From Thermohalobaculum sp035512995 (GTDB lineage: Bacteria > Pseudomonadota > Alphaproteobacteria > Rhodobacterales > Rhodobacteraceae), in assembly GCA_035512995.1 (NCBI GenBank), contig DATKCY010000190.1, positions 1 to 23,342 of the forward strand: a DNA stretch of 23,342 nt. Direction: 5' to 3'. Under the pieces are notes generated by a model. That model saw only the letters and a list, made by a program, of their open reading frames with translations. It did no database searches and was not told where the DNA came from. The position numbers and the translations under genes are program-made. Of this stretch, positions 13,986-21,875 are shown piece by piece. Positions within the stretch are counted from its first letter, which is position 1, and the number at the start of each line of letters is the position of its first letter.

Positions 13986-14260
13986 GCGGAGGGCCCGGGG
14001 GCTGGGTGACGCGCGAGCGGCCTTGGTAGACACTGGGACCGGGAACGCAACGGGGAAGAGGTGGGCGATGCGAATGGTCAGCACACGTGACTTGATTTTT
14101 ATCTTTCGCTGCGGCTTATGCGGTGCCGAAGCGCCGAGGCGGTCTGGTTGCGTCAGTGATTCTGACTGAACTGCGCCCCGGGTTCGGGTAGAAAGGCATG
14201 AAAGCCCCCGGCAGAGAGGGCCGACAGCGCCCGCGCAGGCGGAGGCACCGGAGGAAACGG
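13986..14260. other. Divergent intergenic region, uppP/gltD
   Basis: This gap must carry promoters for both uppP and the gltD operon. An AT-rich patch at about 14088-14120 stands out from the GC-rich surroundings. It contains TTGATT at 14092-14097, a possible -35 box for gltD, but no good -10 box lies 16-18 bases on. An inverted repeat TCAGT...ACTGA at 14153-14169 is a possible operator. No -24/-12 sigma-54 promoter (TGGCAC-N5-TTGCA type) was found. The gltD ribosome binding site GGAGGA is at 14250-14255. Confidence 0.45.
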
Positions 14261-15694
14261 ATGGCGGAGCGGATGCTCAAGTTCGTCTCGCAGGGGCGCG
14301 AGATGCCAGAGAAGCGGGCCGCGGACGGCCGCGCGCACGACTTCCACGAGATCTATGCCGAGTTCGCCGACGCCAAGGCGGCCGAGCAGTCGGCGCGCTG
14401 CTCGCAGTGCGGCGTGCCGTTCTGCCAGACGCACTGTCCGCTGCACAACAACATCCCCGACTGGCTGAAGCTGACCGCCGAGGGCCGGCTCGAGGAGGCC
14501 TACCAGGTCTCCCGCGCGACCAACACCTTCCCCGAGATCTGCGGGCGCATCTGCCCGCAGGACCGGCTCTGCGAGGGCTCCTGCGTCATCGAGCAGTCGG
14601 GCCACGGCACCGTCACGATCGGCGCGGTCGAGAAATACATCACCGACACGGCCTGGGAGCGCGGTTGGGTCGAGCCGATCCGCCCGCTGAACGATCGGCC
14701 CGAGACGGTCGGCATCATCGGCGCCGGGCCCGCGGGGCTCGCCGCCGCCGACCGGCTGCGCCGGATGGGTTTCGGGGTCACCGTCTACGACCGCTACGAC
14801 CGCTCGGGCGGGCTCATGGTCTACGGCATCCCCAGCTTCAAGCTCGAGAAGGAGGTGGTCGAGCGCTACAACCGGCTGTTCGAGGAGGGTGGCGTCGAAT
14901 TCCGCCTGAACTGCCGGATCGGCGAGGACGAGAGCTTCGAGGCGCTGAGCGAGCGCCACGACGCGCTGGTGATCGCGACCGGCGTCTACAAGAGCCGCGA
15001 CCTCGGCGGCCCGGGCTCCGGCGTCGCGGGGATCGTGCCGGCGATCGACTACCTGACCGCGTCGAACCGCAAGGGCTTCGGCGACGCTGTGCCGGCGTTC
15101 GACGACGGCACGCTGGACGCTGCGGCCAAGCGCGTGGTCGTGATCGGCGGCGGCGACACGGCGATGGACTGCGTCCGCACCGCCGTCCGGCAGGGCGCTG
15201 TAAGCGTCAAGTGCCTCTACCGCCGCGACCGGCAGAACATGCCCGGCAGCCTGCGCGAGGTCGCGAATGCCGAGGAGGAGGGTGTCGAGTTCGTCTGGCT
15301 GACCGCGCCCAAGGGGTTCACCGGGGACGACAGCGTGACCGGGGTCAGGGCCGTGCGCATGCGCCTCGGCGCGCCCGACCAGACCGGGCGGATGATGCCG
15401 GAGGAGGTGCCGGGGTCGGACTTCACCGAGCCTTGCGACCTCGCGATCAAGGCGCTCGGCTTCGAGCCCGAGGAGCTGCCGAAGCTCTGGGGCGTCGAGG
15501 GCCTCGAGGTCACGCGCTGGGGCACGATCAAGGCCGACTTCCGCACCCACGCAACCTCGCTCCCCGGCGTCTACGCCGCCGGCGACATCGTGCGCGGCGC
15601 GTCGCTGGTGGTCTGGGCGATTCGCGACGGCCGCGAGGCCGCGGACGCGATCGCCGGCTACCTGGGCGCGCGCGTCGCGGTGGCGGCTGAGTAA
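14261..15694 (+). CDS. gltD: Glutamate synthase (NADPH) small subunit
   Basis: GltD is the FAD and iron-sulphur subunit of GOGAT, passing electrons from NADPH to GltB for making glutamate from glutamine and 2-oxoglutarate. ATG 14261 lies 6 nt after GGAGGA; the longer frame upstream adds only an Arg-rich tail. The 477-residue product has N-terminal 4Fe-4S cysteines C47, C50, C55, C59 and C94, C98, C104, C108 (CSQCGVPFCQTHCP and CGRICPQDRLCEGSC). The FAD-binding motif GIIGAGPAGLAAADRL starts near 151 and the NADPH-binding motif VVVIGGGDTAMDCVRTAV near 290. The ending GVYAAGDIVRGASLVVWAI is typical. It overlaps the GFA gene by 1 nt and shares an operon with gltB. Confidence 0.97.
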   Translation: MAERMLKFVSQGREMPEKRAADGRAHDFHEIYAEFADAKAAEQSARCSQCGVPFCQTHCPLHNNIPDWLKLTAEGRLEEAYQVSRATNTFPEICGRICPQDRLCEGSCVIEQSGHGTVTIGAVEKYITDTAWERGWVEPIRPLNDRPETVGIIGAGPAGLAAADRLRRMGFGVTVYDRYDRSGGLMVYGIPSFKLEKEVVERYNRLFEEGGVEFRLNCRIGEDESFEALSERHDALVIATGVYKSRDLGGPGSGVAGIVPAIDYLTASNRKGFGDAVPAFDDGTLDAAAKRVVVIGGGDTAMDCVRTAVRQGAVSVKCLYRRDRQNMPGSLREVANAEEEGVEFVWLTAPKGFTGDDSVTGVRAVRMRLGAPDQTGRMMPEEVPGSDFTEPCDLAIKALGFEPEELPKLWGVEGLEVTRWGTIKADFRTHATSLPGVYAAGDIVRGASLVVWAIRDGREAADAIAGYLGARVAVAAE

Positions 15695-16134
15695 TGCGCG
15701 GGCCCCGCACCGGGCGCTGCGCCTGCGGTGCCGTCGCCTACGAGGCGGAGGTGCCGGCGGAGTACGGCGCCTGCCATTGCGCGACCTGCCGGCGCTGGGC
15801 CGGGGGCGTCTACATGGCGATCCGGGGCCGCGGCGTGCGGTTCTCGGCGCCGGAGAACATCCTCTGCTGGCGCTCGTCGGAGTGGGCGGAGCGCGGGAGC
15901 TGCCGGGTCTGCGGCTCGGCGCTCTACTGGCGCTTCCTCGACGGAGACGAGCACATGCTGAACGTCGGCACGCTCGACGACCAGTCGGGCCTGACCTTCG
16001 GGCAGGAGGTGTTCGTCGAGGAGCAGCCCGGCCACTACCGCTTTGCCGGCGAGCGCGAGACGATGACGGGCGCGGAGCTCATGATGAAATACGGCGGCGG
16101 CGACGCGGCCGGGCAGAAGGAGTCGGGGCCATGA
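15694..16134 (+). CDS. GFA (glutathione-dependent formaldehyde-activating) domain protein
   Basis: This 146-residue zinc-binding protein of the GFA/CENP-V superfamily has all expected cysteines: C9 and C11 (CAC), C27, C29 and C32 (CHCATC), and C70 and C73 (CRVC). Family members include Gfa, proposed to speed S-hydroxymethylglutathione formation, but most are uncharacterised. ATG 15694 shares one base with the gltD stop (TAATG), and its own stop overlaps the gltB start (ATGA, 16131-16134), so it is translationally coupled on both sides. That places it firmly in the glutamate synthase operon. It may act on metabolites or thiol adducts linked to this pathway, but this is only inference. Confidence 0.9.
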   Translation: MRGPRTGRCACGAVAYEAEVPAEYGACHCATCRRWAGGVYMAIRGRGVRFSAPENILCWRSSEWAERGSCRVCGSALYWRFLDGDEHMLNVGTLDDQSGLTFGQEVFVEEQPGHYRFAGERETMTGAELMMKYGGGDAAGQKESGP

Positions 16135-19100
16135 CCGGGCGGATCATCGACGATACCTGGGTCGGCGAGCGCACCCTGCGCGCCGCACGGCTGGCGGAGA
16201 CGGGGCTCTATCTGCCGGAGGAGGAGCGCGACAGCTGCGGCGTCGGCTTCATCGCCGCGATCGACGGCAAGCCCCGGCGCGAGGTCGTGGCCAAGGGGCT
16301 GATGGCCCTGAAAGCCGTCTGGCACCGGGGCGCCGTCGACGCCGACGGCAAGACCGGCGACGGCGCGGGCATCCACGTGCAGATCCCGCCCGCCTTCTTC
16401 GCCGACCAGATCCGGCGCACGGGCCACGAGCACGGCGGCGAGCTGATCGCGGTCGGCCAGGTGTTCCTGCCGCGGAACGACTTCGCGGCCCAGGAGACCT
16501 GCCGCACGATCGTCGAGGCCGAGGTGCTGCGCCTCGGCTACTACATCTACGGCTGGCGTCAGGTGCCGGTCGACATCTCGGTCTTGGGCGAGAAGGCGCG
16601 CGCGACCCGACCGGCGATCGAGCAGATCCTGATCTCGAACGCCAAGGGGGTCGACGAGGAGACCTTCGAGCGCGAGCTCTACGTCATCCGCCGGCGGATC
16701 GAGAAGGCCGCCGTCGCAGCCCACGTGGCCGGCCTCTACATCGCTTCGCTGTCGTGCCGCAGCCTGATCTACAAGGGCATGATGCTGGCCGAGCAGGTCG
16801 ACGCCTTCTACCCCGACCTGATGGACGAGCGCTTCGAGAGCGCCTTCGCGATCTACCACCAGCGCTACTCGACCAACACCTTCCCGCAGTGGTGGCTGGC
16901 GCAGCCGTTCCGGATGCTCGCGCACAACGGCGAGATCAACACGCTCAAGGGGAACCTGAACTGGATGCGGAGCCACGAGATCCGCATGGCCTCGAACTTC
17001 CTGGGCGAGCTTGCCGAGCACATCAAGCCGATCGTGCCGACGGGGGCGTCCGATTCGGCCGCGCTCGACGCGGTCTTCGAGGTCATGGTGCGCGCGGGCC
17101 GCAACGCGCCGATGGCGAAGACGATGCTGGTGCCCGAGGCCTGGTCGAACTCCGAGACGATGCCGGAGGCGTGGAAGGCGATGTACGCCTATTCCAACGC
17201 CGTGATGGAGCCCTGGGACGGACCCGCGGCGCTGGCGATGACCGACGGGCGCTGGGTCTGCGCCGGGCTCGACCGCAACGGGCTGAGGCCCATGCGCTAC
17301 GTGATCACCGGCGACGGGCTGGCGATCGCGGGCTCCGAGGTCGGCATGGTGCCGACCGACGAGGCGATGATCCGCGAGAAGGGCGCGCTCGGTCCCGGGC
17401 AGATGCTGGCGGTCGACCTGGCCGAGGGCCGGCTCATGCACGACCACGAGATCAAGGACGAGCTGGCGGCCGAGCAGCCCTATGCCGAATGGACGAGCCG
17501 GATCACCGAGCTCTCCGTCGAGATGGGGGGCGCGGCGGAACGGAGCTTCCACTCGGGCGAGGCACTCAGGCGCCGCCAGATCGCCGCCGGCTACTCGCTC
17601 GAGGAACTCGAGACGATCCTGCACCCGATGGCCGAGGACGCGAAGGAGGCGATCGGCTCGATGGGCGACGACACGCCCGTCGCGGTGCTCAGCGACACCT
17701 ACCGGCCGCTCAGCCACTTCTTCCGGCAGAATTTCAGCCAGGTCACGAACCCGCCGATCGACTCGCTTCGCGAGCACCGGGTGATGTCGCTGAAGACCCG
17801 CTTCGGCAATCTCAAGAACGTGCTCGACCAGGACTCGAGCCAGACCGAGATCATCACGCTCGAGAGCCCGGTCCTGACCAACGGCCAGTACGAACGGCTG
17901 ACGGAGGCCTTCGGCGACGACTGCCGCGTCCTCCAGTGCACCTTCGCTCCGGACGAGGAGCGGGGCGCCCTCCGCCGCGCGCTCTACCGCATCCGCGAGG
18001 AGGCGGAGCAGGCCGTGCGCGCGGGCTGCGGCCACCTGATCCTGACCGACCACACCGCCGACACCGGGCGGGTCGCGATGCCGATGATCCTGGCCGTCTC
18101 GGCCGTGCATGGCTGGCTGACCGACCGGGGGCTGCGCACCTTCTGCTCGCTCAACGTGCGCTCGGCGGAGTGCCTGGACGCGCACTACTTCGCGGTGCTG
18201 ATCGGTTGCGGCGCCACGACCGTCAACGCCTATCTCGCGCAGGACTCGATCCTCGACCGCCACCAGCGGGGGCTGTTCGGCGACATGAGCGCGGAGCAGG
18301 CGGTCGCGAACTTCCGCACGGCGATCGACTGGGGCCTGCTGAAGATCATCTCGAAGATGGGGATCAGCGTGATCTCGTCCTATCGCGGCGGGCGCAACTT
18401 CGAGGCGCTGGGCCTCAGCCGCGCGATGGTGGCCGAGTTCTTCCCCGGCATGTCGTCCCGGATCTCCGGCATCGGCCTCTCGGGCATCGAGCAGAAGCTG
18501 AGGGCGATCCACGCCCGCGCCTGGGCGCCGGGCGCGGAGGTGCTGCCGATCGGCGGCATCTACAAGGCGCGCCGGCAGGGCGAGAGCCACGCCTGGGCCG
18601 CGCGGATGATCCACGCGATGCAGGCGGCGGTCGGCGCGAACTCGTACCAGGCGTGGAAGCGGTATTCGGAGGGGATGCGGCAGCTGCCGCCGATCCATCT
18701 GCGCGACCTGCTCGACTTCAAGCCGGCGGCCGCGCCTGTGCCGATCGAGGAGGTCGAGTCGATCACCTCGATCCGGAAGCGCTTCGTGACGCCCGGCATG
18801 TCGCTCGGCGCGCTGTCGCCGGAGGCGCACAAGACGCTGAACATCGCGATGAACCGGATCGGCGCGAAGTCCGATTCGGGCGAGGGCGGCGAGGACCCGG
18901 CGCACTCCCACCCGATGCCGAACGGCGACAACGCGAGCGCCAAGATCAAGCAGGTCGCCTCGGGCCGCTTCGGGGTCACGGCCGAGTACCTGAACAACTG
19001 CCGCGAGCTCGAGATCAAGATCGCGCAGGGCGCGAAGCCCGGCGAGGGCGGGCAGCTTCCCGGCTTCAAGGTCACCGAGATGATCGCGAAGTTGCGCCAC

Positions 19101-20669
19101 GCGACGCCGGGCGTGACCCTGATCTCGCCGCCGCCGCACCACGACATCTACTCGATCGAGGACCTGGCGCAGCTCATCTACGACCTGAAGCAGATCAACC
19201 CCGAGGCCAAGGTCTGCGTGAAGCTGGTGGCCTCCACCGGCGTCGGCACCATCGCGGCCGGCGTCGCGAAGGCGAAGGCCGACGTGATCCTGATCGCGGG
19301 CCACAACGGCGGCACCGGCGCCTCGCCCCAGACGTCGATCAAGTATGCGGGCGTGCCCTGGGAGATGGGGCTGACCGAGTCGCACCAGGTGCTGTCGCTG
19401 AACGACCTGCGCTCGCGCGTCACGCTGCGCACCGACGGCGGGCTGAGGACGGGCCGCGACATCGTCATCGCGGCGATGATGGGGGCCGAGGAGTACGGCG
19501 TCGGCACCGCGTCGCTGATCGCGATGGGCTGCATCATGGTCCGGCAGTGCCACTCGAACACCTGCCCGGTCGGGGTCTGCACCCAGAACGAGTCGCTGCG
19601 CGAGAAGTTCACGGGCACCGCGGACAAGGTCGTGAACCTGTTCTCGCTGCTCGCGCAGGAGGTGCGCGAGATCCTGGCGTCGATCGGCGCGCGCTCGCTC
19701 GACGACATCATCGGCAAGGCCGACCTGCTGACCCAGGTCAGCCGCGGCGCGCCGCATCTCGACGACCTCGACCTGAACCCGATGCTGGTCCGCGTCGACG
19801 ACGACGACGAGATCGTGCTGAACCGCACGGGGCCGCGGACGCCGGTCGACGACACGCTCGACGCGCAGATCGTCGCGGACGCCGGGCCGTTCTTCAAGGA
19901 CGGCGAGAAGATGCAGCTGAACTACACGGTGCAGAACACGCTCCGGACCATCGGCGCGCGGGTCTCGAGCCACATCGTGCGCCGCTTCGGTCAGGAGAAC
20001 CAGCTGCAGGAGGGGCACCTGACCGTGCGCCTCGACGGCTCGGCCGGCCAGTCGCTCGGGGCCTTCGCGGCGCCCGGGCTGAAGCTCGAGGTCTATGGCG
20101 ACGCCAACGACTATGTCGGCAAGGGCCTGTCGGGCGGGGTCGTCACGGTGCGCCCGCCCCTGACCTCGCCGCTGGTCGCGCACGAGAACACGATCATCGG
20201 CAACACCGTCCTCTACGGTGCGACGGCGGGCAAGCTCTTCGCCGCCGGTCGCGCGGGCGAGCGGTTCTGCGTGCGCAACTCCGGCGCCGACGTGGTGGTC
20301 GAGGGCTGCGGCTCGAACGGCTGCGAGTACATGACCGGCGGGCACGCGGTGATCCTCGGCTCGGTCGGCGACAATTTCGGTGCCGGCATGACCGGCGGCA
20401 TGGCCTGGGTCTACGACCCCGACGACGCCTTCGGCTTGCGCGTCAACCGCGACACGCTGCAGGTCCAGCGGGTCGAGAGCCGGCACTGGGAGGGCGAGTT
20501 GAAGGCTCTGGTCGAGGAGCACGCCCGGCAGACCGGCTCGATCCGGGCTCAGGGCATCCTGCGCGACTGGGAGACCGAGATCAGCCACTTCTGGCAGGTC
20601 TGCCCGAAGGAGATGATCGCGCGGCTCGCCCACAGCCTGAGCGACCGCCGGGACCTCGCCCGGGCCTGA
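16131..20669 (+). CDS. gltB: Glutamate synthase (NADPH) large subunit
   Basis: GltB hydrolyses glutamine and transfers the ammonia through an internal tunnel to 2-oxoglutarate. ATG 16131 overlaps the GFA stop; the frame is open further upstream, but that part lies inside the GFA gene. The product has 1512 residues, about the usual size. Residues 1-35 are a propeptide; the nucleophile is C36 in RDSCGVGFIA, exposed after cleavage. The class II amidotransferase domain contains RYSTNTFPQWWLAQPFRMLA and HNGEINTLKGNLNWM. The FMN synthase domain contains SGEGGEDPAHSHPMPNGD and LIAGHNGGTGASPQTSIKYA. The 3Fe-4S cysteines lie in CIMVRQCHSNTCPVGVC (about 1134-1150). A C-terminal GXGXG beta-helix domain with GNTVLYGATAGKLFAAGRAG completes it. 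Confidence 0.98.
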   Translation: MTGRIIDDTWVGERTLRAARLAETGLYLPEEERDSCGVGFIAAIDGKPRREVVAKGLMALKAVWHRGAVDADGKTGDGAGIHVQIPPAFFADQIRRTGHEHGGELIAVGQVFLPRNDFAAQETCRTIVEAEVLRLGYYIYGWRQVPVDISVLGEKARATRPAIEQILISNAKGVDEETFERELYVIRRRIEKAAVAAHVAGLYIASLSCRSLIYKGMMLAEQVDAFYPDLMDERFESAFAIYHQRYSTNTFPQWWLAQPFRMLAHNGEINTLKGNLNWMRSHEIRMASNFLGELAEHIKPIVPTGASDSAALDAVFEVMVRAGRNAPMAKTMLVPEAWSNSETMPEAWKAMYAYSNAVMEPWDGPAALAMTDGRWVCAGLDRNGLRPMRYVITGDGLAIAGSEVGMVPTDEAMIREKGALGPGQMLAVDLAEGRLMHDHEIKDELAAEQPYAEWTSRITELSVEMGGAAERSFHSGEALRRRQIAAGYSLEELETILHPMAEDAKEAIGSMGDDTPVAVLSDTYRPLSHFFRQNFSQVTNPPIDSLREHRVMSLKTRFGNLKNVLDQDSSQTEIITLESPVLTNGQYERLTEAFGDDCRVLQCTFAPDEERGALRRALYRIREEAEQAVRAGCGHLILTDHTADTGRVAMPMILAVSAVHGWLTDRGLRTFCSLNVRSAECLDAHYFAVLIGCGATTVNAYLAQDSILDRHQRGLFGDMSAEQAVANFRTAIDWGLLKIISKMGISVISSYRGGRNFEALGLSRAMVAEFFPGMSSRISGIGLSGIEQKLRAIHARAWAPGAEVLPIGGIYKARRQGESHAWAARMIHAMQAAVGANSYQAWKRYSEGMRQLPPIHLRDLLDFKPAAAPVPIEEVESITSIRKRFVTPGMSLGALSPEAHKTLNIAMNRIGAKSDSGEGGEDPAHSHPMPNGDNASAKIKQVASGRFGVTAEYLNNCRELEIKIAQGAKPGEGGQLPGFKVTEMIAKLRHATPGVTLISPPPHHDIYSIEDLAQLIYDLKQINPEAKVCVKLVASTGVGTIAAGVAKAKADVILIAGHNGGTGASPQTSIKYAGVPWEMGLTESHQVLSLNDLRSRVTLRTDGGLRTGRDIVIAAMMGAEEYGVGTASLIAMGCIMVRQCHSNTCPVGVCTQNESLREKFTGTADKVVNLFSLLAQEVREILASIGARSLDDIIGKADLLTQVSRGAPHLDDLDLNPMLVRVDDDDEIVLNRTGPRTPVDDTLDAQIVADAGPFFKDGEKMQLNYTVQNTLRTIGARVSSHIVRRFGQENQLQEGHLTVRLDGSAGQSLGAFAAPGLKLEVYGDANDYVGKGLSGGVVTVRPPLTSPLVAHENTIIGNTVLYGATAGKLFAAGRAGERFCVRNSGADVVVEGCGSNGCEYMTGGHAVILGSVGDNFGAGMTGGMAWVYDPDDAFGLRVNRDTLQVQRVESRHWEGELKALVEEHARQTGSIRAQGILRDWETEISHFWQVCPKEMIARLAHSLSDRRDLARA

Positions 20670-20684
20670 GCCCGGCCCGGCCTT

Positions 20685-20705
20685 GCGCCCGCGGCCTGCG
20701 GGCGC
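20685..20705 (+). terminator. Hairpin after gltB, possible terminator
   Basis: GCGCCCGC (20685-20692) and GCGGGCGC (20698-20705) form a perfect 8-bp stem with the loop GGCCT. It begins 15 bases after the gltB stop and ends shortly before the mtgA ribosome binding site. No T-run follows, so termination may be partial or Rho-assisted. Confidence 0.45.
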
Positions 20706-20733
20706 CACCTTGCCTCCGGGGCAGGAGGATCGG

Positions 20734-21492
20734 GTGCGGGCGCGGGACGAGCTGGCGGCGGAGGACCCCGCAGGGCAGACGGCGGAGGACGGCGCGCCGC
20801 GGCGGCGGGGCTTCGTGCGCCGCCTGTCGGGTTTCGCGGTGCGGCTGGTGCTCTGGTTCGTGCTGATCTCGCTCGGCTGGATCGGGCTCTACCGGTTCGT
20901 CGACCCGCCGATCTGGACGCATCTCGTGGCCGAGGAGGCCCGGCTCGGCCGGGTCGAGCGGGCGTGGCGCGACCTGGGCGCGATCTCTCCCCATCTCGTG
21001 CGGGCGGTCATGGCGGCCGAGGATGCGCGCTTCTGCGAGCACGACGGTATAGACTGGCAGGCGACGCGGGCGGCGCTCGACCAGACGCTGTCAGGCAAAC
21101 GGCTGATCGGAGGATCGACGATCACGCAGCAGACCGCCAAGAACGTGTTCCTGTGGCACGGGCGAAGCTGGCCGCGGAAGGGGCTCGAGGCCGGCTTTGC
21201 CCTGGGCATGGAGGCGCTGTGGCCGAAGCCGCGGATCATGGAGGTCTACCTGAACGTGGCCGAGTTCGACACCGGCGCGTTCGGTGCCGAGGCGGCGGCG
21301 CAACGCTATTTCGGCAAGCCTGCCGCCGCGCTGACCCTGCCCGAGGCGGCGCTGCTGGCCGCCGTCCTGCCGGCACCGCGCGACCGCAGCGCGTCCGCCC
21401 CCGGCCGGGCCACCCGCAGCCGCGCCGGCGCGATCGCCAACGGCGCGCGGACGCTCGAGGCGTCGGGACGGGACACATGCGTGCTGGATTGA
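20734..21492 (+). CDS. mtgA: Monofunctional biosynthetic peptidoglycan transglycosylase MtgA
   Basis: MtgA polymerises lipid II into glycan strands at the periplasmic face of the inner membrane. GTG 20734 follows AGGAGG with a 5-nt spacer and gives 252 residues; an upstream TTG lacks a comparable site. A cytoplasmic, charged N-terminus (1-30) precedes one membrane anchor (about 33-55, FAVRLVLWFVLISLGWIGLY). The GT51 domain shows RAVMAAEDARFCEHDGID with catalytic E96, GGSTITQQTAKNVFLWHGRS, RIMEVYLNVAEFDTGAFGAE and AAQRYFGKPA. No transpeptidase domain follows, which separates it from bifunctional PBPs. It overlaps the next small gene by 16 nt. Confidence 0.95.
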   Translation: MRARDELAAEDPAGQTAEDGAPRRRGFVRRLSGFAVRLVLWFVLISLGWIGLYRFVDPPIWTHLVAEEARLGRVERAWRDLGAISPHLVRAVMAAEDARFCEHDGIDWQATRAALDQTLSGKRLIGGSTITQQTAKNVFLWHGRSWPRKGLEAGFALGMEALWPKPRIMEVYLNVAEFDTGAFGAEAAAQRYFGKPAAALTLPEAALLAAVLPAPRDRSASAPGRATRSRAGAIANGARTLEASGRDTCVLD

Positions 21493-21794
21493 AGGCAGCG
21501 GCGCTGGCGGCGGCGCTCGCTGCCGGCGCGGCATGGGCGCAGCAGCCCCTGACGCTCGAGGTCACGCCCGACGACGGCACGCAGTTCGCCGTCCGCTGCA
21601 CGCAAGGCGAGCAACCGGTGATCGAGCACGCCGGCGACGAGGTGCAGCGCTTCGGCTTCGACGCCGGCCCCATCGACTGCCGCATCCGCATCGTCGGCGA
21701 GGGCGGCATTGCGGTCGAGGCCGAGGGACCGGAGACGCAGACGCGGCTGAGGGCGAGCGGACGGGACTCGGTCCTGACGATCGCGCTGCCCTGA
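21477..21794 (+). CDS. Small secreted protein coupled to mtgA
   Basis: This 105-residue protein starts at ATG 21477, 16 nt before the mtgA stop, with GGGACGGGAC upstream. The signal peptide is MRAGLKAAALAAALAAGAAW with cleavage near AWA-QQP. The mature 80-odd residues alternate hydrophobic and charged positions as in a small beta-sandwich. They contain C41 (FAVRCTQGEQ) and C68 (PIDCRIRI), a likely disulphide in the periplasm. I do not recognise a family. Overlap with mtgA suggests co-translation and possibly a role near peptidoglycan synthesis, but nothing in the sequence proves that. Confidence 0.75.
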   Translation: MRAGLKAAALAAALAAGAAWAQQPLTLEVTPDDGTQFAVRCTQGEQPVIEHAGDEVQRFGFDAGPIDCRIRIVGEGGIAVEAEGPETQTRLRASGRDSVLTIALP

Positions 21795-21801
21795 GGGGGA
21801 G

Positions 21802-21830
21802 TTGACGGGCGTTCCCCCGGCCCTCATTAA
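21802..21830 (+). promoter_or_regulatory. Sigma-70 promoter for the aldehyde dehydrogenase gene
   Basis: TTGACG (21802-21807, five of six consensus bases) is followed after exactly 17 bases by CATTAA (21825-21830). It begins 8 bases after the stop of the small secreted gene and leads to the start codon at 21876 with an intervening GGGAGGAG site. The dehydrogenase therefore probably has its own transcript. Confidence 0.6.
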
Positions 21831-21875
21831 CCCGGTCAGGACTTTTGCGAACATCCCAGCACGGGAGGAGCCCCC

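Noticed and set aside
14261..20669. Sigma-54 control of the glutamate synthase operon
   Set aside because: I looked for a TGGCAC-N5-TTGCA type -24/-12 element upstream of gltD and did not find one.
16035..20708. A 1557-codon open frame antisense to gltB
   Set aside because: It mirrors gltB over its whole length and is rich in Arg, Asp, Val and Leu with no recognisable motif. Such frames arise when a GC-rich gene has few A/T third positions. The sense frame carries every GltB motif.
16754..20866. A 1370-codon open frame in another plus-strand frame over gltB
   Set aside because: Extremely Arg/Gly/Asp/Ala-rich low-complexity product, no domain. It is a shadow of gltB in the wrong frame.
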